A DNA stretch of 37,627 nucleotides, from NCBI GenBank assembly GCA_015061575.1, contig SUWF01000030.1:1-37627 (forward strand). The letters are read 5' to 3'. The stretch comes from Lentisphaerota bacterium (GTDB lineage: Bacteria; Verrucomicrobiota; Lentisphaeria; Victivallales; Victivallaceae). The position numbers and the translations under genes are program-made. Below, piece by piece: positions 1 through 7,426 of the stretch (the first letter of the stretch is position 1; every line of letters starts with the position of its first letter). The notes below the pieces were generated by a model. That model had not been told where the DNA came from and searched no databases. It saw nothing but the letters and a program-made list of their open reading frames with translations.

Positions 1-3000
1 TGCCGTCGCCGTTGAAGTCGCCGACACCGGCGAGTTCCCAAGTGGCAGTATCAACGGCGCTGAGGATGCTCCAGCTGTTCATGTATCCGTCTGAAACGCC
101 CCAGATGCCGACTACTCCGTCGCCGTTGATCATGGCGATGTCGTTGCAGCCATCGGCGTTGAAGTCGCCGGAACAGAGGAAATCCCATTCGTCAGGATTG
201 GCAACGCTGACCATGCGCCAGTCGTTGGCGTTGTCAACGATCCAAGTGCAATAGGCGTTGTAGGTCAAGTCACCGGCGCCGATAAATTCATTGCGCCAGA
301 GCATGTCAGTTTTGCCGTCGTTATTGAAGTCACCAGTGGCGACCATTTCCCATTCCGGCGAATAACCGTTGATCAAAGTCCACTCCGTTCCACCTTTCCA
401 GTAGCCCAAGAGGCCGATCGGCGGTTGGTCAGCCGGATAATCAGGATTGCCATCACTGGCAGCGGTCGGATTAGCAATCAAAACATCACCCACGCCGTCA
501 CCGTTAAAGTCGCCAGTACCTTCAATTCCCCAACCAGTGCCAACCGAGTTAAGCACTTGCGGGGCAAAAGTACCGTTACCGTCAGACATTTCGCCAATGA
601 CCAAACCGGAAGTATGCTTGCGCAAGATGTCAGCTTTGCCATCGCCATTAAAATCTTCCGCGCCAACCACGTTCCAACCTTCATCCAGCGGTAGTTCAGA
701 CCAAGTTGTGTTATTGGCATAAATTGACACTTTATTGTCCTTGACCGACACAAGCATATCGGAGTTTGCACCATTAAACGCTCCGGTAAAGAATCTTTTG
801 GCTGTAATCGGCAGCGGTTCCGGAGTTTTTCCGGCAATGGTCAGATTCAAATTGCCATCCATATTGCTGAGGGTGTAATCAACCCCATTGTAAGACAATG
901 CCTCAGCAAGCGAAAGTGTTCCATAAATTACAGTACCATTACCAATTGAAATCGTTCCGCTGAAAGCTGCTGCGCCGGCGGCAAGTTTATATGTGCCGGG
1001 CGTCTGTTCCGCACTTACAGTGATCGTATAATCTGCAGGGCCGTTGATTAACGACCAATCAGAGATCAAGGCGGCATTTTCACTTGTCTGCTTGCTTATA
1101 TCAAAGTCGATTATTGCGCCTTCCGTCAATTCAATATAGCTGCCGTAAACAGTATTTAAATTGCCGGTCAACTTCCCGCCGCTGGAGATATGCAGCCGGC
1201 CGTTGCTGGCAATATTTATATTCTGCGCAATGCCTCCAGCTTCGACATTGAGAGTAGCAAAATAATCCAACTGCATATTCCGGGCTATGCCCCCGGATTG
1301 GATTGTCAAGGTACAGCCGCTGCCCAGAGTAAAATCAGCGATGGCGCCGTCTTGCATTTCAAAAGCACTGCCGTTGCTGGTGCCTTGGATGTAAGTATTG
1401 CTCGCCGCTGCAAGTTTCAGTTTTGCCCCCGCAGCCGCAGAAATATTGCTGACCGCAGCTCCGCTGGAGAGCCAGAGGCAGCCGTTGCTTTCAACTGCAC
1501 ATCCAAGTACTTTACCGCCGCTTGAAACATAAAGTGTCCCGTTGTTATTTACTATTGCATTGCTGGCCGTGCCGCCATCTTCAATAGTCATATAGCCAAA
1601 GTATTTGACAATAACATCCGTTGCCAGACCGCCTGATTCCACTGTAAGACTTCCAAAAGATCCCACGGAGTAACCGGAAACGGCCGCATCCTTCATTTCA
1701 AACGCCGAACCATTGTCAGAAAGCTGCCAATCAATACCTTGCCAATAGGTGTTGGAGGCTACGACAAGGTCCAGACCGGTGCCGGAGAGCACATTGATAT
1801 TGGATGCCGATCCGCCGCTGAGTACATGGAGTTTCCCCAAAGTGGTAACGTCAACAACGTCCGCCAGTCCGCCGCTGAACACAAAGAGATTGCCGTAACT
1901 GTTCAACGTTGTATTACTAACTGTACCACCGGAGAGAAGCAATTTGCCGCCACTGTTTACAACAGTATGGTTGGCAGTAGCATCGTCGGAAAGTTTCATC
2001 TCACCCTTGTTGTTAATTTGGGTATTTTCAGCCGTTCCGCCTTCGTAAACATACACATTGCCATTGCTGTTTACCGTAGTACTTACAGCAATACCGTTGC
2101 TGTAAATGGTCATACGGCCCTGATTGAGCTCAGTATTGTTGGCAATCCCGCCATAGTGCACATCCAAGTCACCATATTTATTGACCACAGTACGGTTGAC
2201 GATCCCGCCGTTGGAAACTTTCAAATATCCGTAACTGTTGACAGTAAGATCACTTGTTGAGCCAAATACAAATACTCCGCCGCCGGAATTGATTCGCGCA
2301 GAGCTTAATTCTACTCCGGCCGAAATGACCTTTATATCCGTTATATCCGTGATTTCCGGTGCAGCTGCCGAAATTTGCACTTGAGTTGCGGCGCTGTTGT
2401 TCTGTTCGTTGGATTCAGCAACCGTATTCGCTCCATCAGCAACGATTTTGAGCGTATGAGTTCCGATTGCCAGCTGACCGGGCTGCAGAGTAAATGCTCC
2501 GGAAAAAGTTCCGTTTGCAGATAACTCTGTAACACTTATTTCTGCGATTTTCACATCATCCACATATACATATGCTGCCGAAGCTGCCGCATTGGCACTG
2601 CCGCTGTTTTTGACCGTAAAGCTGAGCGTAACAGCTTCTTTATTGCTGAGAGAATTGCTGTTGAGCGTAATTGCCGTAATCTGCAGATCCGCTTGTTGAG
2701 TAACAGGAGGCACTGGCGGCACCGAATTGCCGGAAACCGTCAGGGTAAGATTTCCCACCATATTGCTGAGCGTATAGCTTACTCCATTATGCACCAGCGC
2801 AGTACCGCCGACTGTCACCGAACCGAAATAACCGTTTTTATTGCCGAGCGTGAACGTAAGCAGCCCGCTGCCGGCTCCGGTAGCAAGTTTATAAACTCCA
2901 TTGGCCTGATTTTCGTCAACAGTAATAGTGTAGTACGGATTGCCCTGAATTTTGGCGAAGCTGTTGATCAAAGCGCTGTCCGAGGCAGTGCGGCTGCTGA

Positions 3001-4930
3001 TATCAAAATCAATAATACCGCCAATATCCGACCAGACAACACATTGATCGTTCATAAGCAGCTCGCCGGTCAGAATGCCGCCGGCTGAAATATACACCGC
3101 ACCATCTTTTTTGACGTTAACATTGCGAGCCGTACCATTAACCTTGATATCCAATATACCGCCATCGACCACGGTGGTGCTGCTGGCAGTTCCGCCGCTG
3201 TAAACTATCAGCAAATTGCCATTTGAAACAGTCTGTGATTCCAGAATATCGCCCTTACTGATAATGCCGGACTGCACGCCGCCATAATAGACTTTGGCAT
3301 CCCGATCAAGATATTCAACTATGCCGCCGGAATCGGAAGTGATATTTCCGCTCCACGGCGTAAATGCTATAGTAGCCGTACCGCCTGAACTGACATGCAA
3401 ACTCCCGTTGATGGCTACCAGTGTACGCTCCGCCGAACCGCCATTGGCAATAACAACTGTTCCGCCAGAGGAAACAGTGGTATCTTGTGCAATTCCGCCG
3501 CTGGAGATATTCAGCTGTCCATTATGAACAGTGGTGTTTTTAACTGCACCATTACTGTTGACATAAATAAAACCGCTGTTTGAGGTATTATTGGCTGTGC
3601 CGCCATTAAAAATATAGAGCTTGCCGCCGCTGCTCACAGTGGTGTGGTTTGTCTGCCCGCCCGACATAACATACATGCTGCAATTGCTGTCAGTAACAAC
3701 TCGGCTATCCAAAACTGAATCATGCGCAAGCAATTGGTCAGCTGATCCATAGTAGACTCCGGAATTACTTCCTGCACAAGTAAAAAACGCCCCGTCTGCA
3801 ATGTCCACTTTTCCTGTAAATGGAGTCCAAGCCACATTCACTGCCGAAGCCCCGGATGAAATAACCATTGAACCGCCAGAGTTTATTTGTACATCATTAA
3901 CGCTTCCACTCGATAAACATATCCAGGCATTTTCACAAACGGTAACGCTTGTTGCGGTACCACCAGAAATAAACAAATCTGTTTTATCTGTACCATAACC
4001 TTTTGATAAAACAATATTGGAAGCTGCGCCGCCGCGAAGAACTAAATCGCCACCCTCGCAAACGATCACATCATTAAGTTCGCCACCTGTATATACAACC
4101 AGAGAATCCCCGCCGCGTCCATGAGTTATCGTAACATTATTGGCTACACCACCGTCATAAATACACATGTAGCCATTAGAGTTTACAGTAGTACTATTGG
4201 CCACGCCGCCGGATAAGACGTGGAGAGCGCCGTACCGATAACCGCAGTTCACCGTGGTGTTGGTCGCCGTCCCCCCGGAAGAGACGTAGAGATCGCCGCC
4301 GTTGTTCAACATGGTGTTGGTCGCCGTCCCCCCGGAATAGACTCTGAGCTCGCCGTCGTTGTTTACCGTGGTGTTGGTCGCAGTACCGCCGCCATAGATG
4401 CCGAGACTACCTCTACTGTTAACCGTGATATTATTCGCTACAGTACCGGAATGTAATGTTGCATAGTTTTGCAAATCCAGACCACTGATGATATTAGGCG
4501 TAAAAGTTACATTGGCTCCTTCTGCAACATCGACATATCCGCCATTTTCGGTAATTGCAGTTGCCGTACCGCCGCTGGAGATGTACAGAGCGCCGCCACT
4601 GTTCACCGTGGTGTTGGTCGCTGTGCCGCCATTGGAGATGGACAGATAGCCCCGACTATTCACGGTGGTGCTGGTCGCTACGCCGCCGCTGGAAACATGC
4701 ATATTGCCACCAGCGGAGACAGTTGTGCTGTTGGCTTTGCCTCCAATGGAAACGTACATACTGCCGCCATATGAAATAGTTGTGCTGTTGGCTTCTCCGA
4801 GGACATAGAGTTTGCCCCCGCTGCTCACTATTGTTCCGTTGGCTATGCCACTATCATATATGAACATATGTCCATAATACATAGTCCAGTTTTCGGCAAT
4901 CATTCCGCTGGAAACGTAACTGTACCCCAT
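1..4930 (-). CDS. Giant AIDA-repeat / CARDB / FG-GAP protein, 3' end outside window
   Basis: One open frame runs without a stop from an ATG at 4930 to the window edge (1643 residues seen). A GGAGG lies 8 nt upstream of the ATG, and an in-frame TAA lies a few codons further upstream, so the N-terminus is well bounded. Residues 1-635 are AIDA-type repeats of about 19 residues (consensus like GGxAxNTTVNSGGxLYVSS). Residues about 636-735 form a closing module (starts IDFDIS, ends YTLSNMxGNLxLT). Residues 745-860 look like a CARDB domain. Residues 866-1272 are a second AIDA block, and 1273-1365 a second copy of the closing module. From about 1370 onward there are FG-GAP/VCBS-like repeats with five DFNxDG calcium-loop motifs 50-60 residues apart. 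AIDA repeats are known from surface adhesins and autotransporters; a cell-surface or secreted role is inferred. No signal peptide is visible at the N-terminus. The C-terminal anchor, if any, lies outside the window. Confidence 0.9.
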   Translation of the reverse strand, partial: MGYSYVSSGMIAENWTMYYGHMFIYDSGIANGTIVSSGGKLYVLGEANSTTISYGGSMYVSIGGKANSTTVSAGGNMHVSSGGVATSTTVNSRGYLSISNGGTATNTTVNSGGALYISSGGTATAITENGGYVDVAEGANVTFTPNIISGLDLQNYATLHSGTVANNITVNSRGSLGIYGGGTATNTTVNNDGELRVYSGGTATNTMLNNGGDLYVSSGGTATNTTVNCGYRYGALHVLSGGVANSTTVNSNGYMCIYDGGVANNVTITHGRGGDSLVVYTGGELNDVIVCEGGDLVLRGGAASNIVLSKGYGTDKTDLFISGGTATSVTVCENAWICLSSGSVNDVQINSGGSMVISSGASAVNVAWTPFTGKVDIADGAFFTCAGSNSGVYYGSADQLLAHDSVLDSRVVTDSNCSMYVMSGGQTNHTTVSSGGKLYIFNGGTANNTSNSGFIYVNSNGAVKNTTVHNGQLNISSGGIAQDTTVSSGGTVVIANGGSAERTLVAINGSLHVSSGGTATIAFTPWSGNITSDSGGIVEYLDRDAKVYYGGVQSGIISKGDILESQTVSNGNLLIVYSGGTASSTTVVDGGILDIKVNGTARNVNVKKDGAVYISAGGILTGELLMNDQCVVWSDIGGIIDFDISSRTASDSALINSFAKIQGNPYYTITVDENQANGVYKLATGAGSGLLTFTLGNKNGYFGSVTVGGTALVHNGVSYTLSNMVGNLTLTVSGNSVPPVPPVTQQADLQITAITLNSNSLSNKEAVTLSFTVKNSGSANAAASAAYVYVDDVKIAEISVTELSANGTFSGAFTLQPGQLAIGTHTLKIVADGANTVAESNEQNNSAATQVQISAAAPEITDITDIKVISAGVELSSARINSGGGVFVFGSTSDLTVNSYGYLKVSNGGIVNRTVVNKYGDLDVHYGGIANNTELNQGRMTIYSNGIAVSTTVNSNGNVYVYEGGTAENTQINNKGEMKLSDDATANHTVVNSGGKLLLSGGTVSNTTLNSYGNLFVFSGGLADVVDVTTLGKLHVLSGGSASNINVLSGTGLDLVVASNTYWQGIDWQLSDNGSAFEMKDAAVSGYSVGSFGSLTVESGGLATDVIVKYFGYMTIEDGGTASNAIVNNNGTLYVSSGGKVLGCAVESNGCLWLSSGAAVSNISAAAGAKLKLAAASNTYIQGTSNGSAFEMQDGAIADFTLGSGCTLTIQSGGIARNMQLDYFATLNVEAGGIAQNINIASNGRLHISSGGKLTGNLNTVYGSYIELTEGAIIDFDISKQTSENAALISDWSLINGPADYTITVSAEQTPGTYKLAAGAAAFSGTISIGNGTVIYGTLSLAEALSYNGVDYTLSNMDGNLNLTIAGKTPEPLPITAKRFFTGAFNGANSDMLVSVKDNKVSIYANNTTWSELPLDEGWNVVGAEDFNGDGKADILRKHTSGLVIGEMSDGNGTFAPQVLNSVGTGWGIEGTGDFNGDGVGDVLIANPTAASDGNPDYPADQPPIGLLGYWKGGTEWTLINGYSPEWEMVATGDFNNDGKTDMLWRNEFIGAGDLTYNAYCTWIVDNANDWRMVSVANPDEWDFLCSGDFNADGCNDIAMINGDGVVGIWGVSDGYMNSWSILSAVDTATWELAGVGDFNGDG

Positions 4931-4969
4931 TTCCTTCGCCTCCAATTTTATGTTTGCAGATTATTCTTT

Positions 4970-4998
4970 AATTTACTCTGTTAACGCAGATTATGCAA
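4970..4998 (-). promoter_or_regulatory. Putative sigma70-type promoter of the AIDA-repeat gene
   Basis: Read on the minus strand: TTGCAT (4998-4993), a 17-nt spacer, then TAAATT (4975-4970). It lies about 40 nt upstream of the GGAGG/ATG of the giant repeat gene. The spacing is ideal; the hexamers are only moderate matches. Confidence 0.4.
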
Positions 4999-5220
4999 AT
5001 TATTTTGTATAATAATTAATATTTTTTATGCTGAACCGCAACTGCATTCCTTACCACAATACTCAAGTTGCTGCATTTTTGTCGGACAGGTTGGATTTAT
5101 AGAATTATACCCGCGCAAGGCCTCTTGGCGATTATGCTGTTGGTTAGCAGCAGAGAGGTTAATGCTGCGGCCAGCCGAGTGCCGTTGTAAGACGCACACC
5201 TGTTTTGCGCGCTAAGTAGA

Positions 5221-5260
5221 ACGGACAATAACGGACGATAACAGACGATAACAGACCCGG
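5221..5260. repeat. 10-bp tandem repeat
   Basis: Decamers ACGGACAATA, ACGGACGATA, ACAGACGATA and then ACAGACCCGG follow each other directly, so there are about 3.5 diverged copies. The array abuts a GC-rich hairpin. No function is evident. Confidence 0.6.
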
Positions 5261-5277
5261 CGGCGAAATCGCCGCCG
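5258..5277. repeat. GC-rich perfect hairpin
   Basis: CGGCGGCG (5258-5265) and CGCCGCCG (5270-5277) form an 8-bp stem around an AAAT loop. No T-run follows on either strand, so it is not a standard intrinsic terminator. Confidence 0.55.
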
Positions 5278-5302
5278 CTATCATTGTAGACATGCGCTTA
5301 TT

Positions 5303-5347
5303 TATATGACTTATAAGTCCTATAAGTCCTATAGGTCCTATAAAAGC
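5303..5347. repeat. 9-bp tandem repeat (TATAAGTCC)
   Basis: Five consecutive 9-mers: TATATGACT, TATAAGTCC, TATAAGTCC, TATAGGTCC and TATAAAAGC. The central three are nearly identical and the outer two are degenerate. It looks like a microsatellite; in translation it gives the SYKSYKSYRS type of peptide, which is an artefact. Confidence 0.7.
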
Positions 5348-5571
5348 CCAGCTGGCAGCCACCCCACTGACGCACTACACGGCCGCCAAAATACTGGCGG
5401 CGATCCCCCTACGCACAAGGCTCCGGCGGACAAGGCGAAGCAATGCCGCCGCCCGACATCCACCTTCGCACGAGGCTACGGCGGACAAGCCAGTCGGGGT
5501 TTTACCGTGTCGCCCGATGGTTGGCCGCCACACTATGGCATTACATGGCCGCCAAGCTGAGTAGTTATTCC

Positions 5572-5739
5572 ACAAACGAGATCGGCCATTTTTATTTTTG
5601 CCTCAGCAAAAATAAAAATGGCCAGGAAAAGGTTTGCGGAAAAAGGGATGGGGGTTCCGTCTTCGCCCTGTGGGCTACGCCGTGACAAGTCGGGGGAAAA
5701 AAACCACTTTCCTCAAAAGTGGTTTTTTCCCTTCCCCCG
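5572..5739. repeat. Hairpin repeat family, copy A (with terminator-like end)
   Basis: An 18-bp perfect stem, GGCCATTTTTATTTTTGC (5584-5601) with its complement (5606-5623), encloses a CTCA loop. It is followed by a TTCGCCCTGTGGGCTACG hairpin module (5662-5679) and a second hairpin (5690-5739) with long A and T tracts. The same order of elements recurs at 37302-37424 and 37523-37627. Relative to those copies, one stem base pair is changed on both arms at once (see findings). Confidence 0.8.
5690..5739 (-). terminator. Bidirectional intrinsic terminator, part of repeat copy A
   Basis: The stem AAACCACTTT/AAAGTGG(T)TT encloses a CCTCA loop and is flanked by GGGGG and CCCCC arms. On the minus strand a run of seven T follows the stem, just downstream of the lipoprotein gene that ends at 5756. 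On the plus strand a T-run also follows. It is the natural terminator for the lipoprotein gene although it belongs to a dispersed repeat. Confidence 0.6.
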
Positions 5740-5755
5740 AGCTCACACCATCGCT

Positions 5756-6211
5756 TCAGAGAAAACCGAAGCTGAGAACAAGCGTTTTCCGGTTTTGTTC
5801 GGAGAACATTGCTTTGAAGAGTGCTTCCTGTTTTATGGTTTTTCCATCGCGCGATTTGCGTTCAAATTGTGCTTTATAGACCAGCGTTTTGAAGATGGGA
5901 GCTTCCAATTCGGTTACAAAGGTGAATTTTGTCATCTTGCCGAGGCTCTGCTGCAGCTGGCGGCAGCTTTGTTTGAAGACATTTTCGGAAAAATCTTTGG
6001 CCAGACTTTCGGGCAGCAGCTTTTTCAACTGGGAGTAATCTTCGTTTTGAAATGCACTCAAGATTTCGGCGCTGATCTTCTGGTATTTACTGCTGGCGGC
6101 AGCCGGGGGCGGGGCGGCGGCTGCGGAATCAGCCGCTGCATGTATACAGCCGGAGAACGTGACTGCTGCAAAGATCATGACAGCACTGATTAAACTGGTA
6201 AGTTGTTTCAT
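5756..6211 (-). CDS. Small lipoprotein, unknown function (DUF3887/NTF2-like shape)
   Basis: 151 residues. The N-terminus MKQLTSLISAVMIFAAVTFSGC is a lipoprotein signal with an FSGC lipobox, giving lipidation at Cys22. A short Ala/Pro-rich linker (about 27-39) leads into an alpha-plus-beta domain of about 110 residues. Its pattern (helix with 'FQNEDYSQLKKLLPESLAKDF', then strands ending 'YKAQFERKSRDGKTIKQEALFKAMF') resembles small NTF2-like or DUF3887 domains. That similarity is by eye only. AGGAG sits 7 nt before the ATG. The gene begins 15 nt after the stop of the thioredoxin-like/TPR gene, so the two are probably co-transcribed. The role is unknown; inner- or outer-membrane anchoring on the periplasmic side is expected. 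Confidence 0.8.
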   Translation of the reverse strand: MKQLTSLISAVMIFAAVTFSGCIHAAADSAAAAPPPAAASSKYQKISAEILSAFQNEDYSQLKKLLPESLAKDFSENVFKQSCRQLQQSLGKMTKFTFVTELEAPIFKTLVYKAQFERKSRDGKTIKQEALFKAMFSEQNRKTLVLSFGFL

Positions 6212-6226
6212 TGGCTTGCTCCTGAG

Positions 6227-7312
6227 TTATTGGGCGATTTTTTCAAAATATTTCAAAAGATTTTCCAACATGGCTTTATCCGCCGGGGATGTTGCTTTCT
6301 GCAATGCCTGTGCGGCCAATTTTTGGGCGAGTTTCAGATTGCATTGACGATACGCCAGCAATGCTCTGGTGGTCAGTACCCGGCTTTTTTGCGCAAATTC
6401 CGGCAGTTTGTTCAGCTGGGCAATAGCAGCTTGAGCGGCGGTGAATGCTTCCGCACTGTAAGGTTGATTGTTGAGCAGGCTCCAGGCTATGCTGTTGATG
6501 TTTTCGCCCTGCCGGGGAAATTTTTTGATGTAGGCAAGGGCGATTTCCGGAGCCAGCGCCGCCAGAGGTGCTTGCCGGTACGCTATATCCATAAGCATAA
6601 AGTAATTTTCTTCGGCTTGCGGAAAACGCTGGATGCGGCTGCGGAAAAATTTTTCCAAAGCGGCCAGATCACCGCTGGTTTCCAAGGCGTAGGCTTTGGC
6701 ATTGACTGCGCTGAGCTGTTCCGGACGCAAATTTAAGATCTTATCGGCGCTTTCGCTGATAAGCCGGGCATTGCCGGAGCGCAATGCGGCCTGCAAACTG
6801 CTGCTCAGCGCCGACATGCGTATTTCGTTGCGTTCGCTGTAGCGGCCGCCGGTGATGATCTTGAGCATCATGGGTAAATCGATACTATCGCCGCTCCACA
6901 ATAATTTGCCGCTGTAGTTGAAGATATTGGCCGGGTTGATGGTGTTGCCGGAACCCAGCATCTGACGCAAGGTTTTCAGTTCCGGGTCGGCGCACAAGGT
7001 GAAGTCAAACTCCGGATGGTTGGCCGCAAAACTTTTCAGCAGATTTTCCGGCAGCGGCACAATGGCAAAAAACTGTACCTTTTTGCCTGCATACTCTTTT
7101 TGCAGGTCGTTGAGGATCCCGCCGGCTTTGATGCTGAACGGCAGTTGCGGATATATAACATTGACTGCATATATATGTTCCCAGGCAGTGCTGCCGCCGG
7201 CGTTGCGGTCAAACTTTATATCGGCTGTATCGGCGGCAACCCGGGGAGCGGCGCAAATCGTGGTGCCGGATAACAGCAGTAAACTCAAAGCTAAGACGGA
7301 ATATATTTTCAT
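6227..7312 (-). CDS. Exported thioredoxin-like/TPR protein without CXXC
   Basis: 361 residues from an ATG at 7312. The frame stays open upstream to a TTG at 7387, but that lies inside the gatA terminator and would put 25 residues in front of an obvious signal peptide (MKIYSVLALSLLLLSGTTICA). Residues about 35-160 have a thioredoxin/TlpA-like layout ('VQFFAIVPLPENLLKSF', later 'NPANIFNYSGKLLWSGD'). The position where CXXC is expected has no cysteine pair, so redox activity is unlikely. Residues about 175-355 are helical and TPR-like ('ALETSGDLAALEKFFRSRIQRFPQAEENYFMLMDIAYR'). No clear Shine-Dalgarno precedes the ATG. It is probably a periplasmic scaffold or binding protein, co-transcribed with the following lipoprotein gene. 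Confidence 0.75.
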   Translation of the reverse strand: MKIYSVLALSLLLLSGTTICAAPRVAADTADIKFDRNAGGSTAWEHIYAVNVIYPQLPFSIKAGGILNDLQKEYAGKKVQFFAIVPLPENLLKSFAANHPEFDFTLCADPELKTLRQMLGSGNTINPANIFNYSGKLLWSGDSIDLPMMLKIITGGRYSERNEIRMSALSSSLQAALRSGNARLISESADKILNLRPEQLSAVNAKAYALETSGDLAALEKFFRSRIQRFPQAEENYFMLMDIAYRQAPLAALAPEIALAYIKKFPRQGENINSIAWSLLNNQPYSAEAFTAAQAAIAQLNKLPEFAQKSRVLTTRALLAYRQCNLKLAQKLAAQALQKATSPADKAMLENLLKYFEKIAQ

Positions 7313-7373
7313 ATTGAATTTGACTTTTGAGGCAATTTTCAAGCTGAAGCTTTTTGATTGCCGGTTTTGAATT

Positions 7374-7414
7374 AAAAAAAGGCGCAATGCCGCTTTTCAG
7401 ACAGCGATTGCGCC
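7374..7414 (-). terminator. Intrinsic terminator after gatA
   Basis: On the minus strand GGCGCAAT+CGC pairs with GCG+ATTGCGCC (two-base bulge, 10-nt loop), followed directly by seven T. It lies 13 nt past the gatA stop and separates the pfp-gatC-gatA operon from the next minus-strand genes. Confidence 0.85.
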
Positions 7415-7426
7415 TTCTTTGATCGA

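Larger units (their letters stand above)
4931..5755. other. Repeat-rich intergenic region
   Basis: No convincing gene is seen in these 825 bases. The first 70 hold the promoter and leader of the AIDA-repeat gene. The remainder is a chain of short repeats: a 10-bp tandem (5221-5260), a GC-rich hairpin (5258-5277), a 9-bp tandem (5303-5347), two diverged copies of a CGCACnAGGCTnCGGCGGACAAG-like sequence (5411 and 5468 onward), and a longer hairpin repeat (5572-5739). Short open frames here encode low-complexity peptides from the repeats and lack ribosome binding sites. Confidence 0.7.

Noticed and set aside
4240-4930. CRISPR-like or satellite array in the regular 57-60 bp repeats
   Set aside because: The repeats are in frame within one long coding sequence and translate into AIDA repeats.
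5598-6193. A 191-codon plus-strand frame over repeat copy A and the lipoprotein gene
   Set aside because: It reads through the hairpin repeat and antisense to a lipoprotein gene with a good signal, lipobox and ribosome site.
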